Assembly (NCBI GenBank): GCA_030549495.1
Contig: JAUIRK010000875.1
Span: forward strand, 709,501 to 773,500
Origin: Nectonema munidae
Taxonomy: Eukaryota; Nematomorpha; Nectonematoida; Nectonematidae
DNA length: 64,000 nt
Direction of reading: 5' to 3'
The stretch's first letter is position 1. The number at the start of each line of letters is the position of its first letter. This document shows, one piece after another, positions 43,391 to 57,100 of this stretch. The notes under the pieces are model-generated. The model saw only the letters and a list, made by a program, of their open reading frames with translations. It ran no database searches and was not told where the DNA came from. The position numbers were made by a program, and so were the translations under genes.

Positions 43391-45018
43391 TTGTTTTAAC
43401 ATCTCTATATAGCGATTTAATAACAATGAGATCCAAATATTACAGAATATTGAACGATTTACCGTAATAAATTTGCCAAAGCAAAAAAATCGAGTAAAAA
43501 ATAATGGACGAGTGTGTTGCCTTATTCTTAGGAAAATGCTGATCATTTATGACTGAAAACTGAAATTCAAGATTTTAAAATATCATTGTAATGAAAGAAC
43601 TAAAATAAAGATATCCTTCATTTTTTATTTGAAAAATAAGAACGTTTAAAAAATTTGATTTAATAAACCATTTTGATAGTTAACTTTAATTTTACATTTT
43701 GACCTTTAACTTTACTAGCTTTTGAAAAAGATATAGCAGAAAAAAACAATTTACACAAACTTGTTGCAAAATCGTCAAATATAAAGAAAAGGTTTTGAAA
43801 AATAAAAATGACTTTAAATGAATTTTAATCAAATTTCAAGGTGATATTTTAATAAAATTATATACTTATTTATTTGCAACTTTACAAGTGATTATTTGTA
43901 GTTTTATAATAACTATTATTTTTTATTAGATATATAATTATTGACTGAAATGACACTTGGTAGATATATTAAAAAGTGATTTCTATTTTAATACTCCTAG
44001 AACTAAAGATCTTATTTTTTGCCTTATGGCTTTATACGCAAAAAAATTTTTTTATTGTAGCTACGGGTTTGTATGCAATTTTCAGTCTGATAAGCATTGT
44101 TGAAAAGTATGTTTAAATTCATTGAAAAGAGTTTAAGATAAGTCGATTAAAGAAAACTTATTTCATATTCTAATATTTTATTACATTTGCTTTTGGTTAA
44201 AGCTGTTAAAAGCTCAACATCTATAATAATAGAAAGATATCTTTAAGAGCGCCACTTTTTGAACGCCCAACATGTATACTTTTCAATTGTATTTCAACTA
44301 AATAAGGGTCATCACCAGACTAACGATGCCAATGGTCATTTTATTTCAATCTTGTAGCCTACTTAACACAAAACCTTTGCTAAATCTTTATGTTATTAAT
44401 GGGAAATACTTTAACATTGGCCCTGACACAGCCCCCCTTTTAAAAGTCCGAATCGCCACTGAATATAACGCTGGTAATATTTTTATTTTTTAGGGTCTCG
44501 AGAAGGAAATTTAAATTTGAAAAAATAGAATCAAATTATATTTTCTAACTATAACCCTACTAAGAATAAGAGATTTTTAAGCTTTATGGTTAGGATTAAA
44601 TAATGTCCTTTTTAAAATATATTTTCAAAAATTGAAACTTTTTAATTTTGTTGGCTCAGGCAATTTAGTAAAAAAAAAGCTTTATTCTTATGAAATAAAA
44701 ATTTTAATTTATTGCAAGTAACTTATGCTGGAGCCAAGAGAATCAAAAAGTTTGAATTTTTAAAAATTTATTATAAAAAATATAACCCTAACTTGATTTT
44801 TTTTATATTTTGTTATCTCCCGTGGTATTGTGAGACCACAAAATATTTATATTAATTCCTAAAAGTAGTTTTACATTAAAATTCCATAAACTAATGATAC
44901 AAAAATTACCGCTAAATTTTTATGTCAAGTCAGCGTTCACTTAATTTACTTTTATTAAAATCTTGTAAAAATTTATTTAAAATCTTTGAGCATTTTGGAT
45001 TGTGTGTGTGTGTGAAAT
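43391..45018. other. Region downstream of FDXR, nothing recognised
   Basis: AT-rich; includes the FDXR 3' flank and the TG microsatellite at 45001-45014 just after its stop codon. Confidence 0.35.
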
Positions 45019-45167
45019 TTAATCATTTTTTCTTTCGACTTTGAGTAGTTTAGAAATATTTTTCACATCTAGTAACAATTTTTCTCTTGGTTTGCCCAAA
45101 TTTTTTCCCAATTTTTTCTCAATCACATCGATTTTTTGCCAGTCTTCAAAAGAAATCGTCTGAACAT
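45019..45167 (-). CDS. FDXR: FDXR last exon
   Basis: It follows a 3.6-kb intron. It encodes [13 protein letters not shown] and [12 protein letters not shown] and ends in TAA. The preceding exon stays open through AAT|G to a chance stop 42 bases later, so this exon is easy to miss; the phase (G+AT) and match to the family C-terminus identify it. Confidence 0.9.
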
Positions 45168-48100
45168 CTAAAAAAATTTTTTTTGACATAAATTATAAAC
45201 TTTTATAGAAAAATTACTTTTCTATCAAATTATAAACTGATCTAAGTGGTTAATGTTGAAAACAACTCCTGTTTAACTTTAAACACCCATTTAAAGAAAG
45301 ATAAATCTTTATCGAGTCATAACGCCATTTTACCAATATTTTGGATCACTAAAAGGAGAAGGTTTGACTATAAGTATTTCAGATAGGCCTAGAAATGTCA
45401 TCTGTAAGATCGTCCTTTAACCCAGAGAAAGAAGACGGCATTAGGTCATTTAATATAAGACTACCGTAACAGGTTAACTACCAAAATAATGAGACGATAT
45501 CTAATGTAAAGCAGGCGATTTGTATTAAAAAGAATTTATAAAAAAAGACGACCATACTTTTATAAAGTCTACTATAGTCCACTCTGGTCGTCAACTGGTT
45601 AAAATCAAGAAATTTGCGTCATATAAATAGAAATATATGATTAAACAGGATGAACTCTCCATTGCCATAACTGCATTTCACGCAGACTCTTAACCCTTTG
45701 CAGATTAATCGCAAATAATTATTTAAAAAAATAATAAATAATAATTTGTTTAAATAAATTTTATTAAGGTTTAAACTAAATTTTGGTGAAAATTAATCTA
45801 TTTTGTTAAATTATAAATAAATATCAAGATACAACAAATAGTAGTATGGTAAAATTTAATACAAAAATACATGAAAACTGATAAATAAGCTCTACATCTA
45901 ATGGAAAAATAAGGTGACTATGATGAACTAAGGTCTTATATAAAGAATTTGTATCTTTTTGAAGTCACAGTGAAAAAAGTTTCAGGTAGCCTGAACAATA
46001 GTAAAAAATATAGTATTGACACTTTAGTTATATTATAAGATTTAAAGTGCCATTTAAAATGCACAAATCACAGCGTCTAGTGCTAAATCCTTGTTTATCA
46101 AATTCTAGATGGTTTAAAATAAAGAAAAAAAAGACAGTAATTATTCATGGAAGAAGGAGAAATAATTTAAATAAATAAAAAAAAATCAAATACACATTTG
46201 TAACAATGATTGAATCTAAAAAATCAAAACCTAGTGATTATAATTATTATTAATAACTTAATCTGTCCAATTATGAACACTATTATTTAAAAACTTGAAT
46301 ACTATAGTGATTAACCGGTTATCGACCACAGTCGACTTTACAAAAATAAAATCATCTGAGTTTATCAATGCTCTTTAATACAAATCTTCTGCTTTACATT
46401 AGATATCGTCTGATTATTCTGGTCAGTAACGGGTTAATAAAAATCCATTTAACACATTCAATTATTATAGTGATAAATCACATGTGAAATATTTGAGGTT
46501 CGCAGATATTTAAAACATATTTAACATGAAAACAATGCGTTTAACCCATTAAGTACCATAGAAATCAGACAATATCTAAAAAAACCAGACGATTTATTTT
46601 CAAAGTCATTGAAAAAAGCAGGCGAAGATGAAATTACTTATGTTCCCAAATGGGAGCATTGGGACTTAATGGGTTAAGTATGAAAAAGAAAAAATTAAGT
46701 TATAAATGTTCTCAAGTTCAGACGTTGGAACTGTCTCTTCTGATGGAATAGTATATAGTTTCTCAGTTCCGGAATCTAGAGGAAGACATTCTGCAGTCAA
46801 TATAAGAAACAATTTTTCTCATCCTTCAGGTCCAAATTTAGAATCCAAAGACGAAGACAACCCGTATAAAATTTGGTATCTTTTTTCATGCCAGAAATTA
46901 TTCAAGAAATTTTTATCCAAACACATCAATATTTGAAAAGAAATATTGAAAGATCCTCCAATGTATCTGATCACTTGTTAGCATTCAAAGAATCTTTTAG
47001 CATCGACAAAATTTTAGCATACATCGCCTGTCGTTATGTTATTGGTATTGAATCCGATCAAAAGATACCTGTTGATAAACTTTATTTACCTAAAACTGGC
47101 TCACATTTTGTAAAAATGATTTTAAGTAAATTTCAAGATTTTTACGTTTCGATGATCCTTCTACAAGAAACATTCAAAGTGATAAGATTGCTCCAGTAAG
47201 GGTTTTCAATGATCATTTCCAGCGTGTCTTTTCAAAGTAAGTTTGTATTCTCACTAAAACTTAGGGACTTTTTACTATATAAAACGTTTATTTAGATACT
47301 GGATACCCCACGATTATGTATGCGTTGATGAGCAGCTCTTGAGATTCAGAGGAAACTGTTCAATAAAAGTATTTGATCCTAGCAAGCCTGGTAAATGGGG
47401 TATCAAGTTTTATCATTTGTAAGATGCTAGAACATACTATGTCATGTGCCCAGAAATTTATGCATTAAATCTATATGAAAGAACACATTTTCTGGATGTG
47501 AAATAGTGAAAAGGCTCGTCAATTTGTCTAAGATTCCAAAAGGTACAGGAATAGTATGTGATCGTTTTTTTATGGACCATAAACTATGCGTATGGGCAAA
47601 GGAGCGCAACCTATCAGTATTAGGCACGCTAACTACAAACAAACGATGTGTTCCTCCATTTTTCAAAACTCAACATCTAAAGAGTTTGCGAATGGCGGAG
47701 TATGAGTCCAGAACGTTGTACTCTAGTTGTGCTTCTTTGTTGTTATATTCCTAAGAATCACGTAACGACAAACTTCAAGGCAGTTCTTATCATGAGCAGC
47801 CAACATTACCATGCAGTAGAAACTCTAGGACCAAAGCAAAAGCCTGAATCAATGTTGTGCTACAACAGCTTCAAATCTGATGTTGATAAATCAAATCAAA
47901 TGATGCGGGCATGCACCACATACAAGACTTCAAGACGATGGCCTATTGCTGTATTCTGCAACTATCTTGATATCGCTGCTCTTAATACTGCTGTAATGAT
48001 GTTGTGGAACAGCACCGAATACACTATCAGGGAAAGTGGAAGGAAAGAATGTATCAAAAAACTTTCGCTACTTCTTGCTGAAAACTTTATGAAGATACGT

Positions 48101-51100
48101 GCACAAAGTGTGAGCATTCCAAGTGAAGTAAGAACTTTGCTACAAGTTTATGGACATCATAAAGGATACCCTTGTAGTACGTCCCAATCTACTAGAGGTA
48201 ACTGTGTAATCTGTTATCCAACTAAAATCCGAAGAATTTTCCAAGCATGTTCGAGGTGCCGCAATAACATCTGCAATGACCATAAGATCATATGTGAAGC
48301 TGGTTTTAACATTTTATGAAATAAATTTTGCTTTTCTTTGACATAACTCACTTGGTAAATACTTTTTTTTATTTTCTGAAAGTATAGCCACTTTTTTAAC
48401 TCCATAGAGCTTTTTTGATATATAGCTAATTTCATATAAATCACATATATTTGTAAAATAAAATTTTTATGTGTTATTTTGTGTATTTATTATTTTATTA
48501 AATAATCATTTAGTTCTCTTGTAAAAAAATTGCTTCCCGTGGTAAATTCATTAATATAAAAGGTTATGGCCGCTCCGGACCTGAATGACCGTACGAGGGA
48601 GCGTTAACTTGATTACTAATACTGTTAGAAGCTAATTGTTAGAGCACTACCTAACTGTAAAAACCGTAGAATTCTTCAGAGGAAGAAAATCAGTAAAAAA
48701 AAGTGGCTTTTTGTTAAGTTAAGAATTGTATCAGAAAATCTTTAATCTATATTAAGTGTATAAATCAGAATGAGAATTATTACCATTACTAGAAAGAATA
48801 GGCAAAATAGCAGCATGTCCTTTTACATCTCCTTCTAAAGTTGACGCTAGTTTGGATAAAATTGTGTTGGATGTTTCAAACGCATCTATCATTGTAGATC
48901 CAATGTCGCCAATTGAGCCTCGTTTGATCCAACCACTACAAAAGAGATCTTAAAACATTTTCAAATTACTCAAAGTGGGTAAATGTATATACAGTAAAAC
49001 TTTTGAACACACTAAAGACTCAACACAAGTTTTCAGAGTTTGAAAAAGTAGTTTGAGTTCGAAGTGCAGAACTGGAGGGGGAGAGGAAGGACGACGATCT
49101 CCTTATGTGATTTCAAGAGGGGATGGGAGAGGGGGTCATAAAAGCTTATAAAAAACTTTTAGCTCCACTAATAATTTTAAATTTTTTCAATTTTTTATCT
49201 TGTTTATCTCATTAAGACTTGGTTAGGTTGTTAGTAGACTTTTGATTATTTGTTTTACGGTTGAGTTTAGAACACAAATTATTTTAAAATAAAATTTAAA
49301 AATTATAAAAAAAAGTTTGCTCCAAATTTTAAGCATGTGCGCCCCTGGTTTGAATGTAATATGTTCGATGGCTTATGGTCTTAAACAGAGTATTTAAAGT
49401 CATGCCTTGTATTTTCAAAAATCTTAGGTCAGAGTACAGCATCATACTTTCATTGCTGAAGGATTAGCACAGGCAGTAAAAATGATGTCTTACAGATGAA
49501 AACACACCGCGAACTTTTACCGTTTACAAATAAAGATTAAGAAAAGTTTATACACTCTCATTAGTTTTTGTGTTCTACAAAAAGCAGGTTTCGTTTATAA
49601 CACAAGTATCCAATTAAAATTCAATTATTTTTTTTATCTTTTACAAGGTTACTACGATTATGTTGAATATGCAAATTGGCATAGCGTTACGTTTTATTGA
49701 ACTTTTGAATTAATTCAAAATAAGAAAATTTATAAGGATGAATACGTGGACAAAGATAGAAGAAATTATGCCTCCTAAATATGATTATTAATTTCTAATT
49801 TAGTGATACAATTGTTTCCTTTCAAATAAATTGATTTTATGACACGTTAAATAATGAAAATGTGTTATTAGAATATAAGTTGAACGTTTCATAGTGATTT
49901 TATAAAATTGAGGCATGAAAAATTACAGTAAGTTTCAATTGCAAATATAAGGTTAGTTCTATTCTGTTCCTAATAGCTTTTTAAAGCTTTGATATACACA
50001 ATTAAAAAAATATATAAAGTATTACATTCAAAAAAGGATAGACTGTTTCCTTTCATATTGTGGCTCTAAGATCATATTATATTATTTTGAGTAAATAAAA
50101 GGGTTGGTGGGAAAGTATAAAAAACCATAAATACTTAAAGTCCATTTTCATATATAAAGGAGGCACTAATACATCAGTTACTTCTTTACTTCAATTACCA
50201 TTTCTGCTAACAATAGAAATTTTTTTGGAAGTTTTAGATCAGAATCTTACTCTTCTGGAATTACTCTCTGCAACTAACCAGAAAATTATAACGTCTAATG
50301 AGTTCCAAGATTATTCTAACCAACGTGACACAAACTCTTTTATCGGAGGTATTCGAACGTAAACTCAATCAGAAAATCGGTCAACGTTGACGAACGAAAT
50401 AATAATACTCTGCTTAAGGTATACGAAAATTCATTCAAAAAGAAAAGTAGGAGTTTAATAGGAAAAACAAAGCCCTAAAGCTTTTTTTCTGTTTTATTTT
50501 TTTTACATCAGAAATCAAGCATGGAAGAAAGATGCAACATAACATGTAAATAAAATCTTGTTTTATTAGGGTTTTCTTTCAAATTGTGGTTGTTAAAGAG
50601 TTAAATGTCTGAGAGATACACATCAATGGGACGAGGAAAGAAGCGCTGACTACACATGTTTTTAAAGCAACTCCATTTTCTGGATCAGGCTTCAAGTTGC
50701 TTAGAATTATTTTTTTATTATTTTAAATTTTATAAATTATTCAAATTTATTTTTATTTAATTATAAAATAAATAAATCAACTCAAAATGAGTCTTATTTC
50801 TTCGAACAGGGGAAAATTAAAGCGAAGTTTACAATTCCAAAAACTTAGTAAGAGATTCATATGAGGCTTGCGGCCTGCTAGCTACGATTTTTTTTACCTG
50901 ATTTGAGGCATGAACCCTTAGCAACTCGTTTGCCTATAAAAAAAAAGGTATACTCAATTCATTAGACATTTTATATTTATAATCATATAACTACAAAGCC
51001 TAAAAATGGTTGCGCACATTAAATTGGAAATCTTACTTTGTTATAAGTGAACTCTTATTTACACTCTCCCATGAGTATTATATTTGAAAAATATTTTGAA

Positions 51101-54100
51101 AAAACAGATGGAAGAGTTTCAGAATGCGCAACACTCATTTAACTTAGATTATGTTAAATCTATCAACTCCAAACATGTCAACCTTGGTGCCTCTGAAAAT
51201 ATTTTTGAAATTTTTCGAGTTTGGCCCTTTCAGTAATTTTAGCTGGTACTAGAGTACTGCGAGTATGCCGCACCCCCAGATACCTGCATAAAAATTTGGG
51301 AGTAAAAGAATTATCAGTTGTGGGTAATATTTGAGAACATTTAGATGTTTTTTTATTTCTCAGCAATCAAATTGAAATATTGATAAGATTGTAAGATGAT
51401 AACAATTCAAAAAGAATTTTTCTTGAACCTTATAAAATCATTATAAAAAGCAGGTTTGCGGAGTTGGAGCTGGAGATTTTAAGAAAAAAGAGTCGTAGTC
51501 TGTTTTAGAAGAAATTAGGACTAGTAGTAAGAAATTGGAATATTAATGAATATATTCTAATGTGTGCTTGGAGTCGGAGTTTTGTGAGTGCTTCAAGTCT
51601 GTGTCAGATGTTTAACTCTTCGACTAGGCCCCTCTGCTGAAAAGTAATAAAATTGATATTTTGTTAGCCCAATAGAAAGTCGGTTGAATTATTGTGAGCT
51701 CAATAGCCAGTCAAGGCAAAATTTTACTTCTGAAGTTATGCAATTTACGCGAGCCGCGCGTACTTACAAAATAAATTTTGTGGGTTCGGGTACAAAAAGG
51801 TTTCTCTTGTAGAATTATATTATCTCTAATTTAGAGTGAAAAGTATTCGATCTTGTTGAAAAAGTATTATCTTAAATCTTCTCACCATCAAAACCATCAA
51901 CACACCCCTTTTCATTTGCAATGACTCCATTTGGACCAATTAACTTATATTCATCGTCAATATCGCAATTAGAATACCCAATACTCTTTATAATCTGTAA
52001 AAGAAATAAAAAGAACACATATGAGCAAGTTGAAAATGTGCGCATACACAAAATTACCAAACCAGCTTTATAATCTTCATGAAATTTAGTTTGCGATATT
52101 TTGGAATTCTTTGCGTACATGTCCTATAAAATAAAAGTATGTTATTAATGAAGGTGTAAACTAGAGACAGAAAGTTGGGCTAGCACAACAGCGTATTCAG
52201 AAGATAATTTTTGGGTGAGAAAGGCTTTGAAAATTTTAGATGGGGGAAGGGGGAGGGGCTTTTAAAAATAAACATCATAACCACGTGTTATTATTAATGA
52301 AGTTGGTCCTTTAAAAATATATTTCTTTTTACAAAAATAACTATTTCAAATAAACTGGAAGGCAAACAAATATAAAAGAACGGCACTTCATTTAAAGAAA
52401 GGGGCTATGGCGCAATGACCTACCCCCTCCCTGAATACGCTACCCTGCTAGCACATGTATGTTAGTTGAAAAAATTTCTCAGAATGTTGCTATACAGAAG
52501 CCGCTTTTAATAATACACCGATAATATTATCAGCCGTTTTGAGTCATCGAAAGTTATATGAACCAAAATTCCCTACTAAAATGGCCGAAAAGGATTCTAC
52601 TTGTGTAAGAGTAAAATTTTTCTATGCAATCTTTATATTGAAAAAAAATAGCTTTTAAATTGATTTGACCCAACTTACAAAGTATAAAATTATTAAAACA
52701 TTTAAAATTTTGGCAGAAATAGTTAGGAAGAATCGTAAAGATGTATGCCTTTCGAAAAAAGAAAGAATCTTAGAGTGTTATGATAAGTTGTCGACAATAA
52801 GCGAATGCAGCTGTGTTCTGAAATTAAATACTCAGAAATATGTAAAGCTTCTCGTAATGATAACGGCTATTGAATCTTCAAAAGAAAGTCAGCCAAAATA
52901 GGGAATCGAACCTAGATCATCTAAATCGAGGCCATACGCTCCCACCACTAGACCATACTATCTACCACTGAATATAAAATTAAAAATAGCATCCTTAAAA
53001 TTTTGATAATATGACTATTGTTACTCACCTTCCATTACTCAATTATTTAGGGACATAAAATCTTTATGGAGTTTACAATTTAGGTAATCAACATAGTCCC
53101 AATTTTAAGTGTATAATAAGGGAAAAGGATATTATTAGAAAAGTAATCTTACTTCGAGAGTGTTACAGCAACATTTCAGATGCAGTAGTTTGGAACTTGA
53201 AGTTATTGAAATGGGACTTTGCAAAAAATTAATGTAAAGATATTTTTGTACACTTTCATTCATTGTGATTCCTTCATTGGTAAAAGTATTTTCTTTCATG
53301 AGCTGAAAGAGTCGCTTATTTGCTCGAGTTATCTCTGAAAAGGAAATTAAAAAAAATATTATAGATTAAATTGAATACAATTGATAGGTTGTTCCATTTG
53401 CTAGTTAAATGAAAAAATTAAAATTTTATAGAATCTTTATTAGGAACAAGAACGTGAAGAACGATACAAAATTTTTCGAAACGGCAACGTTTCTTTATCA
53501 AGTAAAATAAAGAATAATGTGAGAAAAGGTGCAGTAAGTGAAAAGCTATGAAGCCAAAGCTATTTGAATTTTAGCTTTGGCTTCATAGCTTTTCACTTAC
53601 TGCACCTTTTCTCACATTATTCTTTATTTTACTTGATAAAGAAACGTTGCCGTTTCGAAAAATTTTGTATCGTTCTTCACGTTCTTGTTCCTAATAAAGA
53701 TTCTATAAAATTTTAATTTTTTCATAGATTAAATTCTAAAAATTATTAAAACTAAGAAGCTTCTAATAAACTAAGAGAAATGTAAGTATAATATTAACCC
53801 AAAGACCAAACAAAGCAGACGACTTTAGCAATTCCTATTAAATTCCATGTAAAGTAGGAATTCGTCTGCGTTCCCTTTGGGAACACTGGTCGTAAATGGG
53901 TTAAATATAAAATTAAATATCTATATTATAATACTCTTGTGTCTATCTGTCATCGCCGACCAATCATATTGGAGAAAATATAACTCAGCAATCATATTCG
54001 GGAAAATAATTAAAATAACAGTCATAAAACTTTTGATATAGTAGATCGATTCATATGATCTATGCGCTTTTCACCCATTTCATTCAAAATTAATTTGAAA

Positions 54101-57100
54101 TAAAAATGCCTTAAAATCAAGAAATACGTAACTTCAGGTGAAACTGAGGATGGAATGAAATGGGCTAAAAGTACCACATATTTTTGAAGCTATATGAATT
54201 TGAATGAGCCCATGCATCTAAAGATGTGTTTTGTGTCATAAATTTCCTCTCCATTAGAAAAGAAGTGTAACACCGCGATCCTAAGAAATGAAAATCGACT
54301 GCATTAAATATATATAATTCCATTGGAAAGAAAAGCAGATGATTAGTCTTAAAAATTCTGATCCTCAAAGGATCTTAAAAAGGTCACAATGATACCTTTC
54401 TATTGCATTTTTTGGAACAATTTCGGAATTGATTCCGTTGTCGATCAAAAATTATGTTTCACTCAAATTGAGGACTTTTATCTTTACAGGGGGACTTTTG
54501 CAATTCAAATAAACAATACGTCTAAAACCCCATGAACTACAAGGAAATAGAGAAAAAAATAACAAAGTTTTGCAACTTTCGAAGAGTGAATGATGAAAAT
54601 ATTAAATAACTAAAAAAAATGTACTTTCATCTGAAGCAGATAAGTCATTGAAGTCTTCTTCTTTAAAAATGGTTGAACAATTAGGTATTTTCGTTACTTC
54701 TCGAAGTTCTTTAGTGGAAAATGAAGTTTGAAGGGGACCTCTTCTTCCAAGAATATAGATTTTTGAAATGTTGTTTTTTTGCAAGCAGGCCATTGCATGA
54801 TCACTAATATCTGTAGACTTTAAATATTAATTTCATATACTGTTTATCTTGAGGATATTCCTATTATATAGGAGATATTAACATAGAAGCGAAGAGATAT
54901 AAGCCATCATATCATATCAAATGTGAATTTTTGATTTAAACTAACAGTCAGAAAAAAGATAAATTTTGATATAACACGCTATTTTTTTGGCTTAGTGAAG
55001 TATAAATAGAGTTTTATAAAAAAAAATGGTCTTGTGTGATTTGTAAAATTTTCCATCAATTTTAATAAACAATACTTTCAAAATTAAGTTTTTGTATTCT
55101 TATACTATTTGAAACTTACTGTTCAAAACATTAAATTTAACTGTAGATGTTCTATTATCTTGTTGAAAGGAGAAATTGCACTTTGGATTGATAAGAATAG
55201 GTTATTGTTCAGTTTTTGATATGAAAAGGGGGCGTGCGGATAATACGTTTGGGACGCATTCGTCTATACTCTCTATCAAAAGACGAAATTGAGAATTATA
55301 AGATATCTTCTAACTTGCATATTTGTTTAAGTGGGATAGACTACTTTAACCCTTTCGTGACCAGAAAAATCAGACGATATTTATTAAAAAGCAGACAAAG
55401 GTAAAATTGTTTATGTATCATATATGATACACTGGTCACGAAAGGGTAAAAATCATAAAGAAAGACGTTAAAAATCATGTAAAACCTTTAAAATGTTTGC
55501 TGGTGTCAAAAAGATTCTTGCAATATCTAAAGCAACGTTACCAACTCCAATAATCACAACACACTTATGCTGATCCAGCTCCAATTGCAGCTAAAGTTAT
55601 AAAAAAAAATAGAAAGAAATGAGAAGCTTTGCATTGGAAGAGTTTGAGTAATTTCAGGGTCCCATAAAAAGGATTGGTTGTAAAAAGTAGAAGGATGCGT
55701 GAGGCAAATAGTGTTGGCAAATGGCTTTTAGTTTTGAAGATTTTCTGACATCGATCAAATCGAAGAAAGCATATTTTGGGCAGCGATGTTGAAACATAAG
55801 AAAAAATAATGGTTGCTGGCTGGGAAGCGAATATTTTTGAGTATAAAAGGTGTGCAGAGTAAATGTCAATACACATCGTTAAAAAATACTAACAACAAAG
55901 GTGGACAAAATCGATTCAACGCAAAAAAATAATAAGTTAGTAGCTAGCAGAGTTTTCAGAGTCAGAATCCAAGAATTTAAAGGGATATTTATTGGAGACG
56001 GTTCTAATAAAATTTAGGATTTGAAATTCTATTGATAGGTATTTTAAATAAAGAAAAAATAGGTTTAAACTTTGTGGGATTATGGAGAGGCTCTTCTTTA
56101 AGTTTAAATATTTGGAATCTGAGTTAAACATTTTCACTTCGACACTGCAACCATGATAGTTAGATCTTAGTTGGTTAGTTTTTTTAGCCTCTCTACTTTC
56201 GGAATAATAAAGCCAGAAACGCAGCTTAGATAGGACTTCTAAGCAATGTGCATCCCTTGAACGGATGCCCTTCATTAAAGTTTTTTTGTTGTCTAAACAT
56301 CAAATTGTACGGAATTTATAAATAATAAAATAATTTTTTTAATAAAAATTATTTTTAAAAAATAAACTTAAAAGTGAACAATTTTTTTGTTTTTTCAGTA
56401 AAAATTTTTTTTAAATTTTTTAATATAATTAAGTTATGGTAAAAACTTTATTGATGAAAATTTTATAAAGAGTAATATTTCCTCTCCCCAAAGCTTCTTC
56501 AGACAATTAACATACAAAGGGGAATTAATATGGGTATAAAAATATATAATGAAGTATAAATATATGTGTAAAGAGGGTTCTCTCAATTTTTACCAGATGC
56601 AGCCAATCACAATAGCCCAATTCTTAATCGGAGATAGTATAGTTTCTCGGATTAATAATAGAGATGTTGTGATTGGCTGCATATCGTAAGAGAAACCAAA
56701 CATTTTACATATATTTATACTTCATTACATATTTTTACACTCATATTATTTCGTTTTTGTGTATTATTGTTTGAAGAAGCCTTGATGATTACGTTTTATA
56801 AAATGTTCATCAATAAAGTTTTTTACGATAATTGTTTACTTATTCGCTACCAACTTTTTGATGGCCTTTCAGGCCAACACTTCGTTTATATTTATTTATG
56901 TGGATATTTTATTGAAAATTCATTTGAAATATTTATAAAGTGGATTTTTCAAATAAAAATATTTATTTTTTGTTAGTTTTATGCAGATGCTCATTTACCC
57001 TAAAATCAAGAAAAGCACAAAAATTTATCTTGTAGGAAAAAAATATGAAGTAGCTAAATTATCTAAACAAGTTAAAAAAAATTATGCCATTTTTAGTTCT

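Noticed and set aside
51872-52120. 82-codon minus strand frame
   Set aside because: It is two FDXR exons joined by an unspliced 63-base intron that happens to stay open.
52885-52980. Functional tRNA gene
   Set aside because: Box A and B are good but the acceptor stem does not pair, so I call a SINE head or pseudogene.
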